A stretch of 64,000 bases of DNA, taken from Seinonella peptonophila. GTDB lineage: Bacteria > Bacillota > Bacilli > Thermoactinomycetales > Thermoactinomycetaceae. The notes under the pieces are model-generated. The model did not search any database. It saw only the letters and a list, made by a program, of their open reading frames with translations, and was not told the DNA's origin. Positions 26,904-34,486 of this stretch are shown piece by piece; the first letter of the stretch is position 1; each line of letters begins with the position of its first letter. The stretch covers positions 1 through 64,000 of the forward strand of contig NZ_FQVL01000014.1 in NCBI RefSeq assembly GCF_900129355.1, written 5' to 3'. Both the position numbers and the translations under genes were made by a program.

Positions 26904-28004
26904 ATGACAGCCCCAAAAGTAGTGGAATGGAGAGCGGGAAGTACAGTCGACGTCTCGATTAAAGAGTCAAATGATCCGACATCTTTAATGAAACAGCTAA
27001 CATTTCATCAACGAGGAGCACTTGCATTAGCCTTTGTTCTTAATAATTTACAACGTGAAGCACAGGGATTTGATAAACAGAGTAATGGTCGAGTTTATGC
27101 AGCTCATATTATAAAACAGCGACGAATTCCAAGGATACTTCAGCGATTCGGAAAAGATAAAAGTGAAGTTTCATATGAGCCTATTTCATATGCTTTAAAA
27201 TTAAAGTTGGGTCAAGAAATTGATTCAGGGCAAATTGTAGAGGATTTAAAAGCGAGAGGATTAACAGAAGAAGAAATTATTGCAGAAGCGAAACAAATTG
27301 ATCCAGAGATGGAATTAGATGCAGCTGATTTGGATCAGATTCAAACGCAAAAAATGCCCCAAACCGGTCAGCAAAATGCACCTTTACTCTTGAAAACAAA
27401 AGACGACCATGGACAGGTGCATTTTGTATTGATTGAAAAAGGGGGAGATACCAATCAGGCGGGAAAAGTAGCGATACCTGGAAATATGGTAAATGAAGCT
27501 CAAATTCGATCGAGTAGACCATCTCAGCCATTGCGAGAGAATGCATTAACTGCTGTTAAAAAGCTGGGGTTAGATGCTGAACATGCACAAGTAAGTGAAC
27601 AGCCGATCCTCATGATGGTTGGTGAACATGGCAATCCAGATTTTCGTAATTATGTTTATGAAGTCCAAGTTCCAAAAGAGCATTTGCCTTTAGATGCAGT
27701 GCTTATTCCAGCAACACCTGAAGGCGTGAAACAGTTTATACAAGAAGTATCAGAAGATAGACGGCCTAGCTATTTAAAGCCGTTACTTGAAGCTGAAGTG
27801 GGTCGAATGCAGAAAAATGAATTCATTCGGTCCGTTAGACAAACAGCACAGTCGTTTGGAAAATATGCACATACAATAGTGCCTAGGACAATGAATGAAG
27901 GAAAGTTTATGCAAGATCGTTTAAAAAGTAAACTAGAAAAAATCACAACCAAAATTGGACAGTCTCCTTTCTCGGTCCGTGGCAAAAAAGGAATCGAGAG
28001 ATAA
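26904..28004 (+). CDS. hypothetical protein with a degenerate Nudix-like region
   Basis: Unrecognised, about 366 residues, soluble. The middle (near residues 165-280) reads like a Nudix fold: HFVLIEKGG, then GKVAIPGNMVNE, then LRENALTAVKKLGLD in the place of the Nudix helix, and FRNYVYEVQVP. The catalytic REUxEE glutamates are missing, so this is only a fold-level suggestion. Near the N-terminus lies LTFHQRGALALAFVLNN followed by QREAQGF, which resembles a stretch at the C-terminal end of the convergent neighbour (28317-29141). AAGGA stands 9 nt before ATG 26904; ATG 26895 is too close to it. Confidence 0.6.
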   Translation: MTAPKVVEWRAGSTVDVSIKESNDPTSLMKQLTFHQRGALALAFVLNNLQREAQGFDKQSNGRVYAAHIIKQRRIPRILQRFGKDKSEVSYEPISYALKLKLGQEIDSGQIVEDLKARGLTEEEIIAEAKQIDPEMELDAADLDQIQTQKMPQTGQQNAPLLLKTKDDHGQVHFVLIEKGGDTNQAGKVAIPGNMVNEAQIRSSRPSQPLRENALTAVKKLGLDAEHAQVSEQPILMMVGEHGNPDFRNYVYEVQVPKEHLPLDAVLIPATPEGVKQFIQEVSEDRRPSYLKPLLEAEVGRMQKNEFIRSVRQTAQSFGKYAHTIVPRTMNEGKFMQDRLKSKLEKITTKIGQSPFSVRGKKGIER

Positions 28005-28010
28005 TATTTC

Positions 28011-28039
28011 GCCCGCATCATTTATAAAATGATGCGGGC
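28011..28039. terminator. hairpin after the 26904-28004 gene
   Basis: Perfect 13-bp stem GCCCGCATCATTT/AAATGATGCGGGC with a 3-nt loop, 6 bases after the stop. No T-run follows on either strand, so termination efficiency is uncertain. Confidence 0.55.
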
Positions 28040-28316
28040 TAGATGTATAGAAATAGCAGATTAGGGAAAATTCGCTGATATGTTAGCTGTTTTTTCTTTT
28101 GAAAATTCAATTTTCTACAGTCTGATTTTATTAATAGACTCATATTCTGGTTTAGCAACTTCGTACAATGTTAAATCAATATTACTCTATACTATTTATT
28201 GAGTATCAAATGGTTAAATTGTTCATGCTTTACGAAGTTCTATTCATATATACTATTTAATTGTTTATATACTTTTATTATATTCAAAATCATAGTGTGC
28301 TCATATTCTCTTAAAA
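28040..28316. other. AT-rich gap between convergent genes
   Basis: Very AT-rich spacer between two convergent hypothetical genes. I see no open frame, RNA or repeat in it. Confidence 0.6.
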
Positions 28317-29141
28317 CTATCTCGTTTTGGTAGTTGTTTGCTTTTTTTCAATCGGGCGGCCGATCGAGCTAAAACCTCTCGCTTCTTGCTCTTTTTCATA
28401 TGCTGCTTGTAGTGAGAGGATCGCAGCGTTTTGTTTTGGAGTCAAGGAGGTTTGCATGATTCGGTTTTTGACACTTTGTTCTACAGTTGAATCTGGGTGA
28501 ATCTCAGCAATCATTCGTGTGATCTTACCTGTGCGAAGTTGCATCGCTGCTGCATATGCTTTTTCCACCTTACTCTCCTCTGTAAATAGTGGCTCTCTAA
28601 ATGAACGGATCGCATGGTCATCCAAGAGCTGAAAAAGACCTTTATCGCTGCGTAGAGCGGGGATGACATGATTTCGAATGACCATTCCATCTAGCATGGT
28701 AAGTTGACTTTGTTGATATAAATCAAGCAGCTTCTTCCCACTCATAGAATCTGACTCACTCGTGCGAAATTCCTCTGGTAATGCACGAACTACCGCTTCA
28801 AGCTGTTGGTCACCAGTAGTTAAAGCCAGTAATTGATCATATTGTTTTCGACTCAAGGTTTCTCGATATGGTTCAGTATTTGGCATTTTGAATTGGATAA
28901 GCATCTGCCGGAGCTGATCAATCGCTTGTGCCCGTTCGGAGTCTCCTTTTTTAATGGCAGTATAATAGGCTATATGAAATGCAGGTAGGCTTGTATATTT
29001 TATTCTCATCTCTTCTGGAAGTGTGCTTTTATCTAGGGAACGGGTATATGAGTCCAGCTTGGCAATCTGCCCACTTAGTGGAAGCGGAACAGGGTTTTCA
29101 AAATCACGGATCTTCAAAAGCTTTTTAAGCAAATCATCCAC
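28317..29141 (-). CDS. hypothetical helical protein, 275 aa
   Basis: Unrecognised soluble protein, almost entirely helical and charged. The C-terminal region LTPKQNAAILSLQAAYEKE followed by QEARGFSSIGRP resembles the N-terminal module of the neighbouring 26904-28004 protein (pattern LTxxQxxAxLxL then QxEAxGF and GR). The start is taken as GTG 29141, with AAAGGAG 7 nt upstream. The longer in-frame extension to 29390 has a different, repeat-like character and no ribosome site. It is convergent with its relative, suggesting a functional pair specific to this lineage. Confidence 0.6.
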   Translation of the reverse strand: MDDLLKKLLKIRDFENPVPLPLSGQIAKLDSYTRSLDKSTLPEEMRIKYTSLPAFHIAYYTAIKKGDSERAQAIDQLRQMLIQFKMPNTEPYRETLSRKQYDQLLALTTGDQQLEAVVRALPEEFRTSESDSMSGKKLLDLYQQSQLTMLDGMVIRNHVIPALRSDKGLFQLLDDHAIRSFREPLFTEESKVEKAYAAAMQLRTGKITRMIAEIHPDSTVEQSVKNRIMQTSLTPKQNAAILSLQAAYEKEQEARGFSSIGRPIEKKQTTTKTR

Positions 29142-29729
29142 ATGATCACTCCTTTTATTAGGAAGATTCATTATAATCTTAACGCAAAATGCTATATGAT
29201 CACAATTTATAGCTTTGCGAGCAAGAAAACTCATAGCTGAAGCTATAGGGATGAGAGCGAGCGTCAGGCGAGGGAGTTTTTTACCCCTCTCGCAGCCTGA
29301 CCATGTCTCATATTTGATGTAAAATTGGCAATGATTATTCAGAACAAAGGCTCCCTCGTCTGAAATCAAGTTTGCCATCTCTTTGGACAAATTTTTACTT
29401 TGTTGCCACAGTTGGCACTGCCGTGAAGTAGTATATCGAAAATCATATGATCTGCTCGTAATCGTAATTCGTGGCGACGCTACGTTTCTCCTTGCTTAAG
29501 GTTTTCTCATATTTGAGGAAATATATTTAACTTAGCGCTAAATTATATATTTGATGGTATTTTATCTACATATTGGATATATTTAGATAAAATTGGAATC
29601 AAGGTGATCTTAGTGCGGCAACCCCTTTATTTGACTGAAGTTTACAGTTTAAAATAGATAAATACATGCTTGCCTATTGTTTGTGAAACGTATATCTTAA
29701 ATGATAGTTTTATATATGGGGTGATTGTG
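29142..29729. other. structured intergenic region
   Basis: No gene is supported in these 588 bases. Around 29215-29300 there are several self-complementary stretches, for example CTCAT/ATGAG enclosing ATAGCT/AGCTAT, and a GTCAGGC-type arm against GCCTGAC across a TTTTTTACC loop (about 29260-29302). It looks like a folded RNA or a remnant repeat. The rest is AT-rich. The lipoprotein promoter should lie near its right end. Confidence 0.4.
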
Positions 29730-30299
29730 ATGGGCTTATGGAATCATCGAATATTTTCTTGGATTGGTTTTGTGATGGCGATTGTCCTACTGACGGGTAT
29801 GTCAAGTTGTGATCAATGGATTGAGACTGGTAAAGGATGGTTTGGTTTCGATACAAAAGAGAAAAAGCAAACCGATCAAAAGGCAAAGAAAAGTCCTTCG
29901 ACAGAGCAACCCAAAATAGCTGAAACAAAACAAATCTCTTCTACAACAATTGATTGGATCAATGGCCCGCCGCCTTTGCCTGATCATGGTGGAGTTTACC
30001 TATATACACAAAAAGACCATCCGGCAGAGCTAGATAATGTGTTTCGCTATCAGTCACATAATGGTTGGCTAATCTTGCTTGATCGGTATACATTATCTAA
30101 ATATATGGGTTATAAGATGCAGGTAAAGCGAGTGGCGAAAACTGATCAACCGAATTTATATAAGATTGTTGTTTCATTAACACCAGGTGGTGATACCACC
30201 CAGCCAGCATTTTGCTTTTTTGAAGTGAGTAAGTCGGATCTACCGGAAAAAGCGCGCATCATTGTTGAAACAGAGAAAGGCGAGTTGTTAATTGGCTAA
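29730..30299 (+). CDS. putative lipoprotein, 189 aa
   Basis: Unrecognised exported protein. The N-terminus (MGLWNHRIFSWIGFVMAIVLLTG) is a signal peptide, with Cys after MSS fitting a weak lipobox. A Lys/Gln-rich linker follows (residues about 30-65), then a compact domain with FRYQSHNGWLILLDRYTLSKYMGYKMQ and a beta-rich end. GGGGTGA 5-6 nt before ATG 29730 fixes the start; an upstream in-frame ATG (29670) has no ribosome site. It stands alone, facing the AIM24 gene. Confidence 0.65.
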   Translation: MGLWNHRIFSWIGFVMAIVLLTGMSSCDQWIETGKGWFGFDTKEKKQTDQKAKKSPSTEQPKIAETKQISSTTIDWINGPPPLPDHGGVYLYTQKDHPAELDNVFRYQSHNGWLILLDRYTLSKYMGYKMQVKRVAKTDQPNLYKIVVSLTPGGDTTQPAFCFFEVSKSDLPEKARIIVETEKGELLIG

Positions 30300-30305
30300 A
30301 AAAAA

Positions 30306-30329
30306 GCAATGATCCATTCTGATCATTGC
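30306..30329. terminator. bidirectional terminator between lipoprotein and AIM24 genes
   Basis: Perfect 9-bp stem GCAATGATC/GATCATTGC with a 6-nt loop. On the minus strand it is followed by nine Ts, so it is strongest for the AIM24 gene. Confidence 0.88.
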
Positions 30330-30333
30330 CTTC

Positions 30334-31047
30334 CTACATAATGCGATTTAAAAATAGGGTTGGTGCAACCCAGATTTGCCCTGTGCCGGTAAATGTTTCC
30401 AGCGCTTCCGTTCGACCCGTAAATGATTGAAAGAGATTTCGGAGATTTTGCATGGGTGATTGGAGAGAAGCACTTCGTAAAATAACGCCTCCTGGTTCTA
30501 TTTGTAACCGCTCATTATATAATTCAAATTTAAGAATCTGACTTTCCGGGATTGGAGAACGGAGTACACAAATCCCTGTACCACTCAGTTTTGTTTGGGT
30601 GATATAAGTCTGGTTGTCCACTTTCTTTGGTTTGATGGGACTGACACGAATTGTTGATTCGCAACAGTAAAACATTCCATGATCGACTATAATTTCCTCA
30701 TTATCAAGTTTATGTAAAAAATAGTGACAAAAGTCAGGCTCTAGATAGAGTTCACCACGACCCTGATAGGCTGGTTTTATGTCATTTGTTTTTGTTCGCC
30801 TGGAAAGAGTAAGTTTGTGAAATAGATTTTTTTGCTTTTGGTGGGAGTCAGAAGAGATGTGTCCTTGGATTTGTTGAAGCGCGCCTGTTTCTGTGACGAC
30901 AGTTCCATTATCCAAGATTACACGAACCTGCTTTAAACGTGCTCCATCAGTGGAAATCGGCATACATTGGTTTTCTCTATACTGCAAAATTTCGAACTTT
31001 GCGTTTTCACAGTCGTAGGAATCAATTATTTCAAATAGGTTTCCCAT
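30334..31047 (-). CDS. AIM24-family protein
   Basis: A member of the AIM24 (former DUF124) family, 237 residues, predicted all-beta with an internal duplication. Features are FEILQYRENQCMPIS at the start, GRGELYLEPDFCHYFLHKLDNEEIIVDHGMFYC in the middle, and FTGTGQIWVAPT at the end, which matches the family's GxGxVWLxPT pattern. Bacterial members have no settled function. No ribosome site lies at normal distance from ATG 31047; a strong one 37 nt upstream is bridged by a hairpin (see the leader feature). An ATT codon at 31074 in the same frame is a less likely start. Confidence 0.85.
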   Translation of the reverse strand: MGNLFEIIDSYDCENAKFEILQYRENQCMPISTDGARLKQVRVILDNGTVVTETGALQQIQGHISSDSHQKQKNLFHKLTLSRRTKTNDIKPAYQGRGELYLEPDFCHYFLHKLDNEEIIVDHGMFYCCESTIRVSPIKPKKVDNQTYITQTKLSGTGICVLRSPIPESQILKFELYNERLQIEPGGVILRSASLQSPMQNLRNLFQSFTGRTEALETFTGTGQIWVAPTLFLNRIM

Positions 31048-31092
31048 AGGTGATTTCTCGCTTACTCTCTCAATGGAGCAAGCGCCTCCTTT
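31045..31092 (-). promoter_or_regulatory. ribosome site and hairpin-bridged start of the AIM24 gene
   Basis: Minus strand: AAAGGAGG (31092-31085), then at once a 9-bp hairpin (CGCTTGCTC with GAGTAAGCG, one G-U pair, 8-nt loop, 31084-31059), then 11 nt to ATG 31047. Unfolded spacing is 37 nt; folded spacing is 11 nt. Confidence 0.6.
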
Positions 31093-31419
31093 CAGATCTC
31101 GATGTAATGCAGTGGTGGGGAATCATTACCTCCAAATCGAAAGAGACGAATCAATTTAAACTGTATTATTACTAATATTATAACATCAATTTAATTAATT
31201 AGATATGGCTGAGCAGAATTTTTTCATCTCTTTTTAGAACCGCTTTCTGTTAACTAATTAAATAGATAACGTTATTTTAGGTAACAATCAAAGATATAAG
31301 CAAAATCAATAATAATGATAATTCTTTTCAATTTGTATTTAATATAATTTAGTATTGACTTCAATGTGAGCCTGTGATATTTTTTATTTGTTGTGTTTTG
31401 AAACGCGATGAAATCTTAT
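31093..31419. other. AT-rich divergent regulatory region
   Basis: Between the divergent AIM24 and peroxiredoxin genes. It holds AT-rich sequence with a partial Fur/PerR-like match around 31307-31325 (AATAATAATGATAATTCTT). The match is imperfect, so regulation by PerR or Fur is only a suggestion. No other feature is seen. Confidence 0.35.
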
Positions 31420-31490
31420 AAGGGGGTGAATACTTGCTACACCCTGTCTTTTGACGAGAGACAGATGATGAGTAGCAAGTACTACATATG
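31420..31490 (+). promoter_or_regulatory. ribosome site and hairpin-bridged start of the peroxiredoxin gene
   Basis: AAGGGGGTG (31420-31428) is 59 nt from ATG 31488. The gap is a two-part hairpin: a perfect 10-bp outer stem TACTTGCTAC/GTAGCAAGTA (31431-31440 with 31472-31481) and an inner 6-bp stem CTGTCT/AGACAG. Folding leaves AA plus CTACAT, 8 nt. A TTG directly in the 5' arm could also start a six-codon peptide. Confidence 0.65.
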
Positions 31491-32048
31491 GCAGTAGTAG
31501 CAGAACAAACAGTAGAACGTTTAGTTGGGAAACCAGCACCGGACTTCGATATGGAAAGCACGAAAAATATAGAGACACTGGAAGAACGTGTAAAGCTCTC
31601 CGATTACCGCGGAAAATGGCTAGTTCTCTTCTTTTATCCGCTTGACTTTACTTTTGTATGTCCAACGGAAATTACCGCATTGAGCGACCGTTATGAAGAA
31701 TTTACTGAGCTGGACACAGAGATTTTGGGTGTGTCTACTGACAGCAAATTTTCACACCGGGCATGGATTCACACACCACGTGATGAGAACGGTCTAGGTG
31801 ATATTCAATATCCACTAGGTGCTGATACCACGCACAAAGTGAGCCGTGATTATGGGGTATTGCTTGAGGATGAAGGTGTTGCACTCCGAGGTCTATTTAT
31901 CATTGATCCTGAGGGAATTGTACGTTATCAAGTTGTGACAGATAATAATATCGGTCGCAGTGTAGATGAAACGCTTCGAGTATTGCAAGCCCTTCAAACT
32001 GGCGGTCTATGCCCATCCGATTGGAAACCTGGTCAAAATACACTCTAA
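31488..32048 (+). CDS. ykuU: 2-Cys peroxiredoxin, YkuU/AhpC type
   Basis: Reduces hydrogen and organic peroxides in the cytoplasm (AhpC/TSA family, 186 residues). The peroxidatic Cys58 is in [19 protein letters not shown], and the resolving Cys is in [14 protein letters not shown] near the C-terminus. Sequence and neighbour (ykuV) match the Bacillus ykuU-ykuV pair, in which a thioredoxin-like YkuV may act as reductant. No ATG, GTG or TTG other than 31488 fits the frame near the family's N-terminus, and this start depends on the hairpin-bridged ribosome site. A strong terminator follows. Confidence 0.93.
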   Translation: MAVVAEQTVERLVGKPAPDFDMESTKNIETLEERVKLSDYRGKWLVLFFYPLDFTFVCPTEITALSDRYEEFTELDTEILGVSTDSKFSHRAWIHTPRDENGLGDIQYPLGADTTHKVSRDYGVLLEDEGVALRGLFIIDPEGIVRYQVVTDNNIGRSVDETLRVLQALQTGGLCPSDWKPGQNTL

Positions 32049-32058
32049 ATGAATGAAT

Positions 32059-32090
32059 AAAAGGGCCTATCCCCAGTGTTAGGCCCTTTT
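32059..32090 (+). terminator. terminator after ykuU
   Basis: 11-bp perfect stem AAAAGGGCCTA/TAGGCCCTTTT with a 10-nt loop. Confidence 0.88.
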
Positions 32091-32151
32091 CATAAATATC
32101 CATTCAACGGAGTCATTCACAATCTATAGACTACTGATTGAGGTGATTGAA

Positions 32152-32610
32152 ATGCCAATGCGTTTAAAAACGGAGATACCTGAATTAACTGGAATTGCTG
32201 AATGGGTAAATGGTGAAGCAAAAAAAGAAGACCTGTTAGGCAAACCGATTCTGGTCCATTTTTGGTCGATTAGCTGTGGAATATGTAAAGAGAGTCTACC
32301 TGATGTGAATAAAATGCGTGAGGAATACCCACAGTTACAATTTGTTGGTGTTCATATGCCGCGTTCGGAAAAGGATCTTGCGATTGATCCAGTTAAAGAT
32401 ACTATTACCAAATATGAACTCACACATCCTCAAGCGATAGATAATACACATACTGTTGTGGATCGTTTTGAAAACCAATTTGTACCAGCATTTTATCTTT
32501 TTGATGCAAGCGGCGTATTGCGTCATCGCTCTGCTGGCGAAAAAGCGTTGAAGTTATTAAAAAATCCTCTGGAACGCGTGTTAAACGAAGAAGAGAAGGA
32601 GGCTGAATAG
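32152..32610 (+). CDS. ykuV: thioredoxin-like protein YkuV
   Basis: A cytoplasmic TlpA/ResA-like thioredoxin-fold protein of about 152 residues. The redox motif is SISCGICKES (near residue 41), and the cis-Pro region is FVPAFYLFD. No signal peptide is present, unlike ResA. The long match to Bacillus YkuV (HMPRSEKDL, FENQFVPA) supports the name. It likely reduces the adjacent peroxiredoxin or other disulfides. ATG 32152 has GAGGTG 6 nt upstream. gcvH starts directly at the next base after its stop, giving one transcript. Confidence 0.9.
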   Translation: MPMRLKTEIPELTGIAEWVNGEAKKEDLLGKPILVHFWSISCGICKESLPDVNKMREEYPQLQFVGVHMPRSEKDLAIDPVKDTITKYELTHPQAIDNTHTVVDRFENQFVPAFYLFDASGVLRHRSAGEKALKLLKNPLERVLNEEEKEAE

Positions 32611-32991
32611 ATGGAATTCCCTCAGGAGCTGAGATATACAAAAGAGCATGAATGGGTAAAGATTGAAGATAATCAAGTTCGGATTGGGATTACCGACTTT
32701 GCACAAGATGAATTAGGAGATATTGTGTTTGTAGAACTTCCAGAAGTAGGACAAGAGATCAAAGCAAATACTTCTTTTGGCAATGTCGAATCTGTAAAAA
32801 CTGTTTCAGAACTATATGCACCTATTGATGGTAAAGTAGTAGCTGTCAATGAGGAATTGGATGGATCACCAGAGAATATTAATGACTCTCCGTATGAAGA
32901 GGGTTGGATGATTATTGTAGAGCCAAATAATGTAAATGATGTGGAAGAATTATTAACGGCGGAGCAATATAAAGAAGTCATCGAAGTATAA
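32611..32991 (+). CDS. gcvH: glycine cleavage system H protein
   Basis: Carries the lipoyl-methylamine intermediate between P, T and L proteins of glycine cleavage. In Firmicutes it is also the lipoyl donor for the relay to other enzymes. 126 residues, normal length. The lipoylated K63 lies in VESVKTVSE, with flanking SPYEEGWM family signature. No gcvT or gcvP is in this window, as is common in Bacillales, where gcvH is separate. AAGGAGG precedes ATG inside the ykuV end. Confidence 0.96.
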   Translation: MEFPQELRYTKEHEWVKIEDNQVRIGITDFAQDELGDIVFVELPEVGQEIKANTSFGNVESVKTVSELYAPIDGKVVAVNEELDGSPENINDSPYEEGWMIIVEPNNVNDVEELLTAEQYKEVIEV

Positions 32992-33012
32992 TACGTCGAA
33001 TACATTGGTTTC

Positions 33013-33040
33013 AAGCATAGTGGTATCACTATGCTTTTTC
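33013..33040 (+). terminator. terminator after gcvH
   Basis: 10-bp perfect stem AAGCATAGTG/CACTATGCTT, 4-nt loop, T-run. Confidence 0.88.
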
Positions 33041-33192
33041 GGTTATGTTACTGAGATAACAGATATATTTTTGTTTTTTTTAATGAAACAATTGATTGCT
33101 TGTGTTTATCTTTTGTACAGGTTGGGTAAATAGTAACTAACTCAAATTCAGTACCGACTTTATGAAGTGGGGAAGAGGAGGGGGATGTAAAA

Positions 33193-33612
33193 ATGTACTG
33201 CTGTGGAGCTGCTATGATAGGTGCAATTGGTTCTTTGCGAAAGCATTCCGTCTTTGTACACAACGTTCCTTTGTTATACTGTCCGGTTTGTCATGAAATA
33301 GAGGTGCACCCGGCTGTGAAGGAAGAATTTGAATTAGTTGTTCAGTATGCAGTTGAAGATGGTGTGAAAGAGACCACCCTCCGTGATAAAATCGACCCCG
33401 AATTGATCGCTGAATGGAAAGAGTACTGTGTAAGTTTTCAGGAGGCGGACTTAGAACCGATTTTGCGCGAGCAGATTGATTACTCACTTGATTTGTTAAG
33501 CGCAACAAAACAGCTTGGAGATGCTGAATGGGGCGAGGAATTGAAAAATCGTTTGAAAGTATTAACGGGTCGCCTAAAAAGATTAGAAGAACAGAAAGAA
33601 AGTAGTAAATAA
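33193..33612 (+). CDS. YgiT-type zinc-finger-like protein
   Basis: A 139-residue soluble protein. The N-terminus carries two Cys groups (YCCG at residues 2-5 and YCPVCHEIEV near 34), resembling the zinc finger of YgiT/MqsA antitoxins, although the first knuckle is CC rather than CxxC. The remainder is helical and acidic, ending in a Lys/Glu coiled stretch. There is no helix-turn-helix domain and no toxin gene beside it, so an antitoxin role is not supported. AGGAGGGGG precedes ATG. It stands between two terminators as a single-gene unit. Confidence 0.6.
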   Translation: MYCCGAAMIGAIGSLRKHSVFVHNVPLLYCPVCHEIEVHPAVKEEFELVVQYAVEDGVKETTLRDKIDPELIAEWKEYCVSFQEADLEPILREQIDYSLDLLSATKQLGDAEWGEELKNRLKVLTGRLKRLEEQKESSK

Positions 33613-33658
33613 AGACTGACACTTGAGTGATTGAATCACTTTCACATAGTGTAGCAGT

Positions 33659-33693
33659 AAGGGATACATGGCAAGAGCTGTGTATCCTTTTTA
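33659..33693 (+). terminator. terminator after the zinc-finger gene
   Basis: 10-bp stem AAGGGATACA/TGTATCCTTT (one wobble pair) followed by a T-run. Confidence 0.75.
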
Positions 33694-33766
33694 GTACAAA
33701 AAAAGATGTTGATTCCACTAATGGAAAAGATGACTTATTTTTCCATGGTTGGGTTAAAAAAATTCG

Positions 33767-33795
33767 TTGACTTAAAAGGAAAAAAGTGATATCTT
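33767..33795 (+). promoter_or_regulatory. sigma-A-type promoter of the S1-domain gene
   Basis: TTGACT, 17-nt spacer, TATCTT, 35 bases ahead of the start codon and just after a terminator. Confidence 0.65.
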
Positions 33796-33829
33796 CGAAC
33801 AGAGTGAATTCCATTTCGGGAGTGTTATA

Positions 33830-34213
33830 ATGAGCCAGTTAAAGGTAGGGGACATCGTAACGGGAGAAGTGATTTCAACAAAACCTTTTGGGGCTTTTGT
33901 CAAGCTAGGATCAGGTGAAACTGGTTTGATTCACATCTCTCAGATTTCTACCAAGTATGTTGAAAAGGTGGAAGATGAGTTAGCAGTAGGTGTAGAGGTG
34001 AAAGCCAAGGTAATCACCATAGACCCCGCAGGTAAAATTTCCCTATCCATCAAAGCGTTAAGCGAGAATGCCCCACAAAGTCGAAGAGGTAGCGATCGTC
34101 GTGGGAGTAGAAAGTCTCCGGGCGATTTTGAGGATATGATGAAAAAATGGATGAAAAGTAGCGAAGAGCGTTTAAGCGCACTTGCTGCTAAACATAAGAA
34201 GAATCGAAGTTAA
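33830..34213 (+). CDS. S1-domain RNA-binding protein (YabR/GSP13-like)
   Basis: A single S1 OB-fold domain (residues 1-75; VGDIVTGEVISTKPFGAFVKL and TGLIHISQIS) followed by an Arg/Ser-rich linker and a C-terminal DFEDMMKKWMKSSEERLSAL segment. That segment closely resembles the end of Bacillus YabR; the general stress protein YugI/GSP13 has a different tail. Such proteins bind RNA and associate with ribosomes. 127 residues. Transcribed alone from the promoter at 33767 and ended by a hairpin terminator. Confidence 0.88.
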   Translation: MSQLKVGDIVTGEVISTKPFGAFVKLGSGETGLIHISQISTKYVEKVEDELAVGVEVKAKVITIDPAGKISLSIKALSENAPQSRRGSDRRGSRKSPGDFEDMMKKWMKSSEERLSALAAKHKKNRS

Positions 34214-34248
34214 ATAGCAAGTGAGTTTGATCCTTGCACACCTAAACG

Positions 34249-34276
34249 CATCTTCCAGCGAGAGGAAGATGTTTTT
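34249..34276 (+). terminator. terminator after the S1-domain gene
   Basis: 8-bp stem CATCTTCC/GGAAGATG, 7-nt loop, followed by TTTTT. Confidence 0.85.
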
Positions 34277-34486
34277 ATTATGAAAAATGAAATGCTTGAA
34301 GGGAGGAAGGTCGTTGCGAAAGAGGTAAGTCTAAACAGTCTCTACATGATGATTCATCACAAGGTCATCGGATATACCATCATTGCTTCACAATAGAGCG
34401 AAACTGCCGTTGTTTGGCATGTGCAGAGTATTGCGAATCATTCGACCTTTGCATGGTTAGACTTTATTTTTCGTGACGGTAACTCA

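Noticed and set aside
29142..29390. N-terminal extension of the 28317-29141 protein
   Set aside because: Lacks a ribosome site and lies in a structured, repeat-like stretch, while GTG 29141 has a good site.
31061..31130. T-box or other tRNA-sensing leader before the AIM24 gene
   Set aside because: No T-box sequence (GGGTGGNACCGCG-like) and no terminator/antiterminator pair; the hairpin is better explained by ribosome-site bridging.
33193..33612. Toxin-antitoxin module based on the YgiT-like zinc finger
   Set aside because: No helix-turn-helix domain and no toxin-like partner gene on either side.
34421..34486. Upstream GTG start for the SDR protein
   Set aside because: Adds residues not typical of the family and has no ribosome site.
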